NCBI GenBank assembly: GCA_945893045.1
Contig: CAMDEA010000059.1
Coordinates: 1 to 44,512, forward strand
DNA length: 44,512 nt
From: Planctomyces sp. SH-PL62
GTDB lineage: Bacteria; Planctomycetota; Planctomycetia; Planctomycetales; Planctomycetaceae
Reading direction: 5' to 3'
A model generated the notes under the pieces. It was not told where the DNA came from. It was given only the letters and a program-made list of their open reading frames with translations, and made no database searches. Positions 1 through 8,461 of this stretch are shown here, piece after piece. Numbering within the stretch: the stretch's first letter is position 1; every line of letters starts with the position of its first letter. Both the position numbers and the translations under genes were made by a program.

Positions 1-62
1 GTCGCGGCTGTGAATTAATGGGACTATCAAATCAGCTCTCCCCCACCTACATTAGACAGTGC

Positions 63-100
63 GGTGGGCCGGCGCTCGAAGCGAGCTGGTCCCACCCTAC
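63..100 (-). repeat. REP-like single hairpin with GTAG foot
   Basis: Read on the minus strand, GTAG (100-97) is followed by an imperfect hairpin whose arms are GGTGGG (63-68) and CCCACC (91-96), with further pairing inwards and a short loop near 78-81. It lies just before the start of the DUF4159 gene. The GTAG-plus-hairpin layout matches known REP sequences. No second inverted copy is seen beside it. Confidence 0.6.
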
Positions 101-113
101 CAAGGAATTCGCC

Positions 114-854
114 ATGACTAACACGCATCGCATCGGAACAATTTCCGCCGTGCTGACGATTCTGTTGGCGACCGCGATCTATGGTGAACCGCGCACGGTG
201 CGATCCGGCGCATCGCCACCGAAGCCGACCATCGTCAATGTGCCGGAGCCGCAGCAGCCCGGCGGCGAGCCGCAGGGTATCGTGCAAGTTGCGAACCTCG
301 TGTACGCCGGCACGAAGAGCAGCAAATGCTTTTCGGATCACTTCCTGGTGAAGGCCGAAAAGGAATCGGCCATCTCGACCAGCCGGCGGTTTCATGCGGT
401 GAAGCTGGCCTCCGATGAACTGTTTGCCTTCCCGCTGGTGATCATGACGGGAGAAGGTGATTTCACTCTGCTGGACAAAGAGCGCGACAATCTGCGGCGG
501 TTCGTGGAGCGCGGCGGAATGCTGTTGGCCTCGGCGGGGTGCTCATCGACGGAGTGGGATCGCGCGTTTCGTCGCGAGATGGCGAAAATCTTTCCGGACA
601 ACAAACTCACGGCGCTGGGCTTGGACCACGCGGTCTTTCATACCGTCTACGACATCGCCGAGTTGAAGGCCAAGCACGGCAAACCCAAGCCGCTGGAAGG
701 TGTCTCGATCAACGGACGGTTGGGAGTGATCTATTCGCAGGACGGCCTGAACGACACCGAACACAGCCAAGGCTGCTGTTGCTGCGGCGGCAACGAGATC
801 ACGAATTGCCTGGACGTAAACGTCAACATTCTGGCGTACGCGCTGACGTATTGA
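114..854 (+). CDS. Exported DUF4159 domain protein
   Basis: The protein has 246 residues from ATG 114, chosen over an in-frame ATG at 18 because AAGGA lies at 102-106 and translation then begins directly with a signal peptide (MTNTHRIG followed by ISAVLTILLATAIYG). The mature part matches the DUF4159 pattern I know from planctomycetes. It has a GEGDFTLLDKERDNLRRFVE-type segment near the middle, as in proteins that treat a glutamine-amidotransferase-like fold as a structural domain, and a GVIYSQDGLND segment near the C-terminus followed by a Cys-rich GCCCCGG run and NVNILAYALTY. The exact function is unknown. It is followed after 12 bases by the multihaem lipoprotein gene, whose ribosome-binding site overlaps this stop codon, so the two are likely co-transcribed. 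Confidence 0.8.
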   Translation: MTNTHRIGTISAVLTILLATAIYGEPRTVRSGASPPKPTIVNVPEPQQPGGEPQGIVQVANLVYAGTKSSKCFSDHFLVKAEKESAISTSRRFHAVKLASDELFAFPLVIMTGEGDFTLLDKERDNLRRFVERGGMLLASAGCSSTEWDRAFRREMAKIFPDNKLTALGLDHAVFHTVYDIAELKAKHGKPKPLEGVSINGRLGVIYSQDGLNDTEHSQGCCCCGGNEITNCLDVNVNILAYALTY

Positions 855-866
855 GGGACGCGAATC

Positions 867-2303
867 GTGGGTGAAGGAAATAAGGATTGCCGAGTAAGGA
901 TTGAAGAAGGGAGAAGGACGGGCAGTTTGTTCCGCACCCCCTTCTTCCTTCTTCAATCCTTACTCGTCAATCCTTATTTCTTCCTGTCTCTCGTCTGCTG
1001 GTTGCCGTTGCTCTCGGCCGGCTGCCACAAGCCGCCCTCTCCACCCGATCGGCCGCTCGCAGTCATCGTCAGTTGCGACACCGCCGGTTGGATCGTTCCC
1101 TGCGGTTGTTCGTCGAAGCAAGCCGGCGGGCTGCTGCGCCGAGCAACCTATGTGCAAGGCATTCGTGGCGGCGCGGACGTGTTGCTGGCGGATGCCGGCG
1201 GCGCGCCGGGCGGGACGTCTCCGTATGACCGCGCGAAGTTTGCAGCGGTGCTGCGCGGCGAAGTCGAAATGCAGACCGCCGCGCACAACATCGGCGCGGC
1301 CGAATTGGAACTCGGTGCAGAGTCGCTGCGCAGCCTGGCCGAAATGACGAAAGCTCCGCTCGTCAGCAGCAATGTGCGTGACGAACAGGGGCAAGACCTC
1401 GCGGCGACGCATCGCCTGGTGACGGTGGGGACGAGGCGCGTCGCGGTGCTCGGCGTGTTGTCGCCGAAGTTTGCTCGCAGTGGGTTGCGAGTCGATGATC
1501 CTGCCGAGGCGGTGTTGCGACTGATCCCGACGCTGAAAGGTCAGTACGACCTGTTGTTAGTGCTGGCGTATCTGCCTGAGGACGAATTGGAAAGTTTCGT
1601 GGGTCGTGTCCCCGAAGCCGATCTGGTCGTCGGTGGTCCGACTCAGCAGAGCATTGCTCCGCGCCGCACGGGGCCGACGACTTGGGCGGCGACCACGAAC
1701 AAAGGGAAGTTCCTGGTGCATCTGGCGCAGCCCGCGCACGGTGCTGCTTGGGACGGGAAGATTGTTGAGTTGAGCGACGTCTTTGCGGATGACGCGGCAC
1801 AGGCCGCCAACCTCAAACGTTTTCGGGATGAGTTGGCTCGCACGGATTTCTCCGCCGATCAAACCAGCTTCTCGCCGTCATTGCCGGTTGATCTGCAGAA
1901 GGATGCCTTTCGCGTCGCGGGTACGGACGCTTGCCGCAAGTGTCATGCGAATGATTGCCAGTCATGGGGTGGCAGCCGGCACGGACACGCTTGGAAGACG
2001 TTGGTCGAGAAAGGCTCGCACGTTGATCCGTATTGCCAGCATTGCCATTCGACGGGATACGGCTTGCCGGGCGGCTTCGCGTCGTTGGCCAAGAGTTTTC
2101 CGTCGCGTGTGGACGTTGGCTGTGAAAGCTGTCACGGCCCGTCGGTGGCTCACGTTTTGAAGCCGGCGACGAAGACGATCTACGACGCGCGCGAGCGGTG
2201 TGTTCAATGCCACGATCACGAGAACAGTCCGCAGTTTGCGTATGAGAAGTTCTGGGAACAGATCGCTCACGGCGAAGCGGCGAATGCCGTTGGAGGGAAT
2301 TGA
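867..2303 (+). CDS. Metallophosphatase-like tetrahaem cytochrome lipoprotein
   Basis: The protein has 478 residues from GTG 867, with GAGGGA at 853-858. A charged n-region is followed by a hydrophobic stretch and a lipobox, LSAGC, with Cys53, so it is probably a lipoprotein. Residues ~60-330 resemble the metallophosphoesterase/5'-nucleotidase-like domain often fused to multihaem proteins in planctomycetes, including PCGCSSKQAGGLLRR. The C-terminal part has four c-type haem sites: CRKCH (356), CQHCH (390), CESCH (419) and CVQCH (445), so it is an electron-transfer protein outside the cytoplasm. Its n-region and most of the hydrophobic core are encoded by the two arms of repeat A, which is unusual. 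A downstream start (TTG near 927) is possible but would still use the repeat for export. The next gene starts one base after this stop. The haem part is sure; the phosphatase-like label is less so. Confidence 0.85.
   Translation: MGEGNKDCRVRIEEGRRTGSLFRTPFFLLQSLLVNPYFFLSLVCWLPLLSAGCHKPPSPPDRPLAVIVSCDTAGWIVPCGCSSKQAGGLLRRATYVQGIRGGADVLLADAGGAPGGTSPYDRAKFAAVLRGEVEMQTAAHNIGAAELELGAESLRSLAEMTKAPLVSSNVRDEQGQDLAATHRLVTVGTRRVAVLGVLSPKFARSGLRVDDPAEAVLRLIPTLKGQYDLLLVLAYLPEDELESFVGRVPEADLVVGGPTQQSIAPRRTGPTTWAATTNKGKFLVHLAQPAHGAAWDGKIVELSDVFADDAAQAANLKRFRDELARTDFSADQTSFSPSLPVDLQKDAFRVAGTDACRKCHANDCQSWGGSRHGHAWKTLVEKGSHVDPYCQHCHSTGYGLPGGFASLAKSFPSRVDVGCESCHGPSVAHVLKPATKTIYDARERCVQCHDHENSPQFAYEKFWEQIAHGEAANAVGGN
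873..983. repeat. Class II inverted repeat, copy A (AATAAGGATTG family)
   Basis: The left arm (877-910) carries two tandem direct units of AATAAGGATTG-like sequence spaced 14 bp apart and then GAAGAAGG. The right arm (941-980) is its near-perfect inverse. The ~30 bp spacer is unrelated to that of the other copies. The element lies almost entirely inside the 5' end of the cytochrome gene and is AT-rich against its surroundings. Confidence 0.9.
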
Positions 2304-2304
2304 G

Positions 2305-5300
2305 ATGGCGAATCTCTTGTGCGGTGATTGGGGAAATAAGGATTGCCGAGTAAGGATTGAAGAACGGCAAAGGTCGGACTGGGCTGCTGTCGCTGTTCTC
2401 CTTCTCACTTCTTCAATCCTTATTCTGCAATCCTTATTTCTCCCGTCGCTTCGTGCCGACGAAGCCCCAAAAACACCTGCCGAGATAAAGCTGCTGTCAT
2501 GGCATCACAGCCTCGCTCCCGCCATCGAGGAGGCGCGGCAGCGCAAGACGTCAATCGTGGTGCGAGTCGGTGCCGAGTGGTGTGGTTGGTGCCGCAAGCT
2601 CGATAAGGAAATCGTCCAACCAGACGTGCAGAAGGAGCTGGCGAATTGGGTGTTGGTGGAACTCGATGCCGACGATCATGCGGAGGAAGTGCGGCGGTTG
2701 AACATCGGGCCGATCCCCGCGTTGCGAGTGCTCAATGCCAGTGGCCGGACGATGAAGTCTCACGATGGCTTTCTGCCGGCCGAGAAGCTGATCGACTGGC
2801 TGCGCGGCCGAGACAATCCGGCCGAAGCCGATTTGGCGGACGAGGTGACGGAGGTCGCGGAACTGACGGCGGAGACATTGCCGCGACTCGTGCGGTTGTT
2901 GGGGCATCGCGATGCCAACGTGCGCGAAGCGGTGATGCGCCGGTTGTCGAGCAGTCAGGGACTGGCGGGAACGGCTGTGGCGAAGGCGTTCACTCGCGGC
3001 AATCTGGCAACGCGATTGGCCGCGTTGGAAATCTTGAGTGGCTGGCAAGCTCCGATGCAGGACTTCGATCCGTGGCAACCGCGGACTCTGACGGCCGCGC
3101 GGCTCAACGATTTGGAAGAGTGGGCCGACAAGCTCGACCCATCGGCCGGGCTGGCGGCGCAACCGGCGGTCGAGCCGCTGACGCCGGAGCAATTGATCGA
3201 AGCGCGATCCGACATCGCCAAGTTGCTCACGGCGGATGCGACTGAAGTGGAAGCGATCGGAGCGAGATTGGCTCGGCACGGCGGCGCTCTGTTGCCGGAA
3301 GTGCGCGAGCAACGGCAGCAGGCCGAGACGGACAAGACGCGCGAGCGGTTGGATTGGTTGCGTTACCGGCTGGTCGCGTCCGACGCGCTGGCGCTCAAGT
3401 GGCCGAGTGGTTTGAGCAAGCTCGCCGCAACGGATGCTCAAACGCGGCGCGACGCGGCCAGCGAGTTGCCGAAGGTCGTGACCAGCGGTGAGGAATCGCT
3501 GCTCATTGAGTTGCTCGGTCATCCCGACTCGTTCGTTCGCGAGTTGAGCTTGAAGGCTCTGCAAGGAGTCGGCGGCGTGCGGGCCAATGCGGAACTCGCG
3601 CGATTGCTGGCCGATCCTGAACCCAACGTGCGCGCGGCGGTGCTCAAGCAGATGGCTGAGAAGCCCTCGGCGAAGGTGGTTCCGCAGATCGCGGCCTACA
3701 TCGCTCAAGAAAAAGACCCGGACTTGATCGTTCACGCCGTCCGTCTGTTGCGCGAAATCAAAGGCAAAGAAGCTGTCGAGTGCGTGCTCAAGTTGTTTGC
3801 TCACGAGAGTTGGCAAATCCGAGCGGAAGCGGTGGAGGCGGTCGGCGAAATGGTTCAGGATCGAAATCGCTTTTCTCATTCCGCTCCCGATGAGGCCCTG
3901 ACAGCGCTCCAGGCGGATGCGTACGCCGCCATCTTGGAAGTGCTGGTTGATGCGGATGGCTTCGTGGTCAGTCGCGCCGTTCATGCGCTCCAGGATGCGG
4001 ACCTCGCGGTCGCGGCTCAGCCGTTGGCCAAGACGGCCGAGCAGCATCCCGAATTGGCGAAGTCAGTCGCCGAATCGCTCATGGCCGGAGACAAGATTCG
4101 CGCCAAAGGGACGCCGTTGCTGAGGTCGTGGCTGAAGCACAACGACGCTGCTCTCCGAGCCACTGCACTCAACGCCTTAGGGCCGCACTCGGAGTTGGAC
4201 GGCGAGAGCGAAGTCCTCCCCGCGCTGTCCGATGCTACTGAGCCAGTGCGGATCGCGGCCGCCGAACAGTTGTGGCAGATTTGTGAGCGGCTGCGGCACG
4301 CATCCGATGGCGACGTGAAATCTTCGGAGAATGTGGTACCCGCCCCCACGTCATTCATTGCGCGAGCCGCCAAGTTGCTCGGCGATACTCTGGCAAAGAA
4401 TCCGCCCGAAAAGAACACGTCCGAGAACAACAATGCTTCGGAGGAACATCATCCGCAGGAAGCTTGGTTGACAGCCTACCGCGCCGGCACGGGCCGGCCG
4501 AAATGGATGAAGCTCGCCACGGAGCCGCTGCACAAGTTGCTGGCGTCCGCCTCCGCCGAGGAGCGACTGGCGGGTGGTGCGGCATTGATCGCGTTGGGTG
4601 ACGATGACAAGGCATTGCCGGAACTGCGGCGTATCGCGACCGAGCAACGGCATCTGGTAGCGGCGGTCGCCAAATCGCTGCGTTGGTTGCCGTGGGAGCA
4701 GCGCGTGGAGTTCTTCGCTCAACTGCGCGAGCTGGCTCCCGATCCACATTCGCTCGCCACACTGTGCGGACAATTGGTCGTGTTGCGCGACACTCGCGCC
4801 AGCAAGCTGTTGTGGGACATGCTTGCGGAAGAGCGGGGCACGGCGGAATTCTCGAATGAGATTTTCCAAAACCTGATGAGCAACCACGGCATGGAGTTGT
4901 ACTTTCATTCGGACGAGCGGCTGAAGCCGATCGGGCTGACCAGCGAGACGTTGAAACGCTTCGCGACGTCGCCGCACGAATGGCAACAGCGAGTCGCACT
5001 GGCGATGCTGCTGCTGATTGATGAATCCGCCGCCAACGAGATTGCGACATCGGTTGCCGCTGACGAACAGGCGGCACCGACCGCTCGCGCGGATGCGTTT
5101 TGCATCGTGTTGTTGAGCGGTTCCGCGAAGGAATCCAAGCTAGCGGCCGTAGCGGCGCTCACGACCGTTGACTCACCGCTACGTCGCCCCGCGTTGGCCT
5201 ATCTGACGTTGGGTGAGTCTGGCGTGCGGTCGCTGTCGAACGGCGAATTTCAACTTCCGCAGCGCGGTGGTTATCGGACTTTCGGTGGTGACGAAACGAA

Positions 5301-5682
5301 AGACGATCTGCCCAAAGAACTGACCGCCGAGCATCTGCGGCCGTTCCTGACCAGCCAGGATGACGAGGCGGTCGCTCAGGCCGCCTATCTGCTGGCGATG
5401 TTGGGTGAGCCGGAAGGGATGGATCGGCTGATCGCGCGCTGGCGAAAGGCTCGGCAGTCGCATGATGGCGAGCAGTGGGAGAAGCTCGTGATCGAAGCGA
5501 TTGCCGCCAGCGACGAGGCGCGATATGTGCCACTCATCGAAGAGATCTATCGGGCCATGACCGGCGAACGGGCTTATGAGGTTCGCAGTTTGTATTGGAA
5601 CATCCGCTCGATGCACGGGACGGAGATCTTGAAGCTGCGAAAAAAGATTCGAGATGAAGTTGGCATGGATCAACTGCGGTGA
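2305..5682 (+). CDS. Exported thioredoxin-fold HEAT-repeat protein
   Basis: The protein has 1125 residues from ATG 2305, with GGAGGG at 2292-2297; the start lies one base after the previous stop, so translation is probably coupled. The signal peptide is residues ~1-51: a charged region NKDCRVRIEERQR, a core LLLTSSILILQSLF, and a likely cleavage after LPSLRA. Both parts come from the arms of repeat B. Residues ~60-168 form a thioredoxin-like domain with WCGWC at 92-96 and the cis-proline region IGPIPAL near 135-141, suggesting a disulfide or haem-handling role in the periplasm. The rest (~180-1125) is a long array of HEAT/PBS-lyase-like helical repeats such as HPDSFVRELSLKALQGVGG, a scaffold for protein contacts. 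It probably works with the tetrahaem lipoprotein upstream, inferred from adjacency only. Confidence 0.85.
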   Translation: MANLLCGDWGNKDCRVRIEERQRSDWAAVAVLLLTSSILILQSLFLPSLRADEAPKTPAEIKLLSWHHSLAPAIEEARQRKTSIVVRVGAEWCGWCRKLDKEIVQPDVQKELANWVLVELDADDHAEEVRRLNIGPIPALRVLNASGRTMKSHDGFLPAEKLIDWLRGRDNPAEADLADEVTEVAELTAETLPRLVRLLGHRDANVREAVMRRLSSSQGLAGTAVAKAFTRGNLATRLAALEILSGWQAPMQDFDPWQPRTLTAARLNDLEEWADKLDPSAGLAAQPAVEPLTPEQLIEARSDIAKLLTADATEVEAIGARLARHGGALLPEVREQRQQAETDKTRERLDWLRYRLVASDALALKWPSGLSKLAATDAQTRRDAASELPKVVTSGEESLLIELLGHPDSFVRELSLKALQGVGGVRANAELARLLADPEPNVRAAVLKQMAEKPSAKVVPQIAAYIAQEKDPDLIVHAVRLLREIKGKEAVECVLKLFAHESWQIRAEAVEAVGEMVQDRNRFSHSAPDEALTALQADAYAAILEVLVDADGFVVSRAVHALQDADLAVAAQPLAKTAEQHPELAKSVAESLMAGDKIRAKGTPLLRSWLKHNDAALRATALNALGPHSELDGESEVLPALSDATEPVRIAAAEQLWQICERLRHASDGDVKSSENVVPAPTSFIARAAKLLGDTLAKNPPEKNTSENNNASEEHHPQEAWLTAYRAGTGRPKWMKLATEPLHKLLASASAEERLAGGAALIALGDDDKALPELRRIATEQRHLVAAVAKSLRWLPWEQRVEFFAQLRELAPDPHSLATLCGQLVVLRDTRASKLLWDMLAEERGTAEFSNEIFQNLMSNHGMELYFHSDERLKPIGLTSETLKRFATSPHEWQQRVALAMLLLIDESAANEIATSVAADEQAAPTARADAFCIVLLSGSAKESKLAAVAALTTVDSPLRRPALAYLTLGESGVRSLSNGEFQLPQRGGYRTFGGDETKDDLPKELTAEHLRPFLTSQDDEAVAQAAYLLAMLGEPEGMDRLIARWRKARQSHDGEQWEKLVIEAIAASDEARYVPLIEEIYRAMTGERAYEVRSLYWNIRSMHGTEILKLRKKIRDEVGMDQLR
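2332..2442. repeat. Class II inverted repeat, copy B (AATAAGGATTG family)
   Basis: The left arm (2332-2364) and right arm (2409-2440) each hold two tandem AATAAGGATTG-like units and are inverted to each other. The spacer (~44 bp) differs from copy A. The whole element is translated in frame as residues ~9-46 of the thioredoxin-HEAT protein and supplies its signal peptide. Confidence 0.9.
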
Positions 5683-5689
5683 CGCACGG

Positions 5690-5817
5690 GGAGAAGGTGA
5701 AAAAAATGTTGGGTGAAACATGGGAGAAGCTGTACGATCTTCGTTTGAGGTAACATCCACTGGAGTTGTCTGCGTCTCATTTTTCACCCATCAATTTTTC
5801 ACCTTCTTTTTTTCTCA
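5690..5817. repeat. Class II inverted repeat (GGTGAAAAA family)
   Basis: The left arm (5690-5724) has two GGTGAAA-containing units about 15 bp apart. The right arm (5774-5817) is its inverse, with TTTTTCACC twice. The spacer is ~50 bp. It fills nearly the whole gap between the HEAT-protein stop (5682) and the SIMPL gene. The design is the same as the AATAAGGATTG family but the unit is unrelated. Confidence 0.85.
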
Positions 5818-5856
5818 CAATTCATGTCCAAGAAAGAATTCAAAAGGGAATCACCC

Positions 5857-6795
5857 ATGAAAAAGCTGCTGCTCCTGCTGCTGGTGTCGTTCTCGGCGGT
5901 GGTCGTTCCGTCGGCGAATAGTCCCGCGCAAGTGACTTCGGAAGAAGGCATCCACGGAATGGGTGAGGTTGTGCTGGAACGCAAACCCGAACTCATGCGC
6001 CTGCAAGTGAATCTGCTGGCGAAAGGCAAAGACTTGCCGGAGGCGATTGCGAAGCTCAAGGCGCGGCGCGCCAAAGTGGAGAAGCAGCTCGAAACATTGG
6101 GAGCGGCCAATGACTCGGTGAAGTTCGGCGATGTTGAATTGGATGCGGCGCAGGACGATCAACAGAAGCAAATGGAGATGATGCTGCGGCAGCGCATGGC
6201 ACAACGACGTGGCGGCAAACGTCCGGCCGCGAAGGAGGTCTCCGTCAATCCGGTCAAGGTGCTGCTCAAGCTCACGGCCGAGTGGCCGCTGAAAGTGGCG
6301 GACACGACGGAATTGCTGGTGCTGTCCAAGAAGCTGCAAGACGCCATCAAAGCCGCGGATCTTGGCGGATTGAAAGACGCCGAAGAGCCGACACCTGAAG
6401 AAGCGGAGCTCGCGGAAGAGTCGGAAGAGATGGCGATGAACTATGGCGGACGTGAAGGACCGAAGCCGGGAGAGCCGGTGTTCGTGTTCGTCGCGAAGAT
6501 CAACTCGGCCGACCGCGAGAAGGCGCTGGCCGAAGCGTTCCGCGCGGCGAAGTTGGAAGCGGCTCAACTGGCGAAGGCCGCCGAATTGGAACTCGGCACG
6601 CTGCGCAGTTTGCAGGGTGGTGGCGGCATCGAAGCGGAAGACAGCACCGATTATCGCTTGCTCTATCAAACCTCTTTCGGAGCCGCGATGCGTCAGCAAA
6701 TGACCGGCCGCGATCACTCCGGCGAAGCGATCGGAGCCGTGCCCGGATTGCTGAAATTCAAAGTCACCGTCAATGCCACGTTCGCCGTGAAGTGA
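5857..6795 (+). CDS. Exported SIMPL (DUF541) domain protein
   Basis: The protein has 312 residues from ATG 5857, chosen over ATG 5824 because AAAGGGA precedes it and MKKLLLLLLVSFSAVVVPS then gives a typical signal peptide. The mature N-terminus GIHGMGEVVLERKPELMRLQ is the characteristic first strand of the SIMPL domain. The C-terminal part (AFRAAKLEAAQLAKAAELELG, then KFKVTVNATFAVK) is its usual second half. A charged, Met-rich insertion (residues ~105-205, with QKQMEMMLRQRMAQRRG and an acidic EEAELAEESEE run) separates the halves. SIMPL proteins are envelope proteins of ill-defined role. It is the last gene of the plus-strand set and converges on argJ. Confidence 0.85.
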   Translation: MKKLLLLLLVSFSAVVVPSANSPAQVTSEEGIHGMGEVVLERKPELMRLQVNLLAKGKDLPEAIAKLKARRAKVEKQLETLGAANDSVKFGDVELDAAQDDQQKQMEMMLRQRMAQRRGGKRPAAKEVSVNPVKVLLKLTAEWPLKVADTTELLVLSKKLQDAIKAADLGGLKDAEEPTPEEAELAEESEEMAMNYGGREGPKPGEPVFVFVAKINSADREKALAEAFRAAKLEAAQLAKAAELELGTLRSLQGGGGIEAEDSTDYRLLYQTSFGAAMRQQMTGRDHSGEAIGAVPGLLKFKVTVNATFAVK

Positions 6796-6878
6796 CCGAC
6801 CCAGAGCAACGCGGATCATGGCGCGGGGTACGCGTCCAACCCAATGTCCTGATCTAAAAGCAGGGGAGAGGACCGTCG

Positions 6879-6966
6879 AAGAATAAGGATCGCAGAAGTG
6901 AAAAGGAGAACAATCCCGTCCGGCCCTTTGCCTTCTGCAATCCTTATTCTGCAATCCTTATTTCCT
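6879..6966. repeat. Class II inverted repeat, copy C (partly decayed)
   Basis: The right arm (6931-6965) is complete, with TTCTGCAATCCTTATT and a second CAATCCTTATTT unit. The left arm (6881-6900) keeps only AATAAGGAT and CAGAAG. It sits between the convergent SIMPL and argJ genes and could act as a bidirectional terminator, but has no clear T-tract. Confidence 0.75.
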
Positions 6967-6981
6967 GCTCCAAAGGTTTCG

Positions 6982-8190
6982 TTACGTCGTGTAATCGGAA
7001 TTCAACCGCACGTATTCGGCGGTCAGGTCGCTGGTCCAATAACGGACTCTGGCATCGCCATGTTTCAGCGTGAGCACGATGTCGGTGTCGCGCTGGTAGC
7101 GGATGAGGTCGCTGGCTTGCTTGGGATCGAAGGGCAGGGGAGCGCCGTCGCGATACACACCGAGGCCGTTGATGGTCAGCGACATGTCTTCCTCGCGGAG
7201 TGGCACTCCGCAATAGCCGGCGGCCGAGATGATGCGCCCCCAGTTGGGATCGGCCCCGTGGATCGCGGTTTTGACGAGCGGGGCGTCGGCGATGGCTTTC
7301 GCGATGCGGAACGCTTCCTCGCGCGAGCGTGAACCGATCACGTCAATCGTGATGAAGTGCGTGGCTCCTTCAGCATCGCGGATGATCAAGGTCGCCAGTT
7401 CGGAGCAGACTTCATTGAGCAGCGTTTGAAAGCGTTTCTGACTCTCAGTGTCCAGTGGACCGGTGCCGGCGGCTCCGTTGGCCAGCAGGATCACCGAGTC
7501 GCTGGTGCTGGTGTGGCCTTCGACGCTGATGCAGTTGAAGCTTTGATTGACGGAGGCTCGCAATGCCGTGTCCGCGTCGGCAGGGGTCAGTTCGGCGTCG
7601 GTCATGATCGCGCAGAGCATGGTGGCCATGTTCGGAGCAATCATCGCCGCTCCTTTGCAAGCTCCGCTGATGCGGACGGTGGCGGAGCCTTTTGAACCGC
7701 GCAGATCGGCCGATCGTGTCACCTGCTTGGGCACGGTGTCGGTCGTCATGATCGCTTGCGCGGCGAGCGCAAACGCGGCGGGACTTGTTGCGAGTGACGC
7801 GACCGCCCGTGGGACGCCGGCTGCGAGCTTGTCCATCGGCAGAAAGCGACCGATCACGCCGGTCGAGCAGACCAGCACATCATCCGCCGCGCAGTTGAGC
7901 GATTTCGCGACGACCTCGGTCATGCGTCGAGCATCGACGATCCCTCGTTCTCCCGTGCAGGCGTTCGCGTTTCCGGCGTTGATGACGATGGCTCGACCGG
8001 TCGCGCGGGGGACTCGTTCGCGGCTGACTTTGACGGGTGCTCCGCAGACGAGATTGGTGGTGAAGACTCCCGCGGTCGTGGCCGGGCGATCTGAGACGAA
8101 AAGCGCCAAGTCGAGCCGTCCGGTATCGCCACGCACTCCGCACGCGACGCCGGTCGTTTGAAATCCGAGGGGCAAGGAAAGTTCAGACAT
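6982..8190 (-). CDS. argJ: Glutamate N-acetyltransferase/amino-acid acetyltransferase ArgJ
   Basis: The protein has 402 residues, the normal length for the family. It transfers the acetyl group from N-acetylornithine to glutamate (recycling arginine synthesis in the cytoplasm) and may also use acetyl-CoA. The self-cleavage region KGAAMIAPNMATML is present; the family cuts between Ala and Thr of that motif to give alpha and beta chains. Other landmarks are VINAGNANACTG, VCSTGVIG, SVEGHTSTSDS and ADPNWGRI. ATG 8190 is chosen because it has GGGAG upstream and yields the standard N-terminus MSELSLPLGF. An in-frame extension to 8352 reads into repeat D and is not credible. The stop is TAA. No other arg gene is nearby. 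Confidence 0.96.
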   Translation of the reverse strand: MSELSLPLGFQTTGVACGVRGDTGRLDLALFVSDRPATTAGVFTTNLVCGAPVKVSRERVPRATGRAIVINAGNANACTGERGIVDARRMTEVVAKSLNCAADDVLVCSTGVIGRFLPMDKLAAGVPRAVASLATSPAAFALAAQAIMTTDTVPKQVTRSADLRGSKGSATVRISGACKGAAMIAPNMATMLCAIMTDAELTPADADTALRASVNQSFNCISVEGHTSTSDSVILLANGAAGTGPLDTESQKRFQTLLNEVCSELATLIIRDAEGATHFITIDVIGSRSREEAFRIAKAIADAPLVKTAIHGADPNWGRIISAAGYCGVPLREEDMSLTINGLGVYRDGAPLPFDPKQASDLIRYQRDTDIVLTLKHGDARVRYWTSDLTAEYVRLNSDYTT

Positions 8191-8297
8191 CTGGTGTGCT
8201 CCCAAGTTGGTCGATGCGGTGACTGCTTGGCGGGCAATGTAGCCGGGAAGCGGGGCGGCAAGAAATCGTCGCGAGATGAGGGGTCGGGCATTGATGG

Positions 8298-8431
8298 GAA
8301 ATAAGGATTGCCGAATAAGGATTGAAGAATGAGGAAGGTTGGGAAGAGGCATCGAACGGTCTTACCTACTTGCAGTCCCTTGCAGCCCCCTTCTTCAATC
8401 TTCAATCCTTACTCGGCAATCCTTATTTCTC
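8298..8431. repeat. Class II inverted repeat, copy D (AATAAGGATTG family)
   Basis: The left arm (8298-8329) has two tandem units and ends TTGAAGAA. The right arm (8390-8430) is inverse, with a short duplication of CTTCAAT. The spacer (~60 bp) is the longest of the five copies. It lies between the response-regulator stop (8462) and argJ start (8190), both on the minus strand, so it is transcribed if the genes are co-transcribed. The rest of the 8191-8461 gap holds only the argJ ribosome-binding site. Confidence 0.9.
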
Positions 8432-8461
8432 CGCATTGATGTCACGGCCGACCCGGCGTGA

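Noticed and set aside
873..2442. Class II elements as riboswitches or leader attenuators
   Set aside because: They lie inside coding sequence or between convergent genes as often as in leaders, have variable spacers, and no ligand-type conserved core.
2551..4047. 498-residue minus-strand frame inside the HEAT protein gene
   Set aside because: Arg/Gln-rich shadow of a GC-rich coding strand; the plus-strand frame has domains and a ribosome-binding site.
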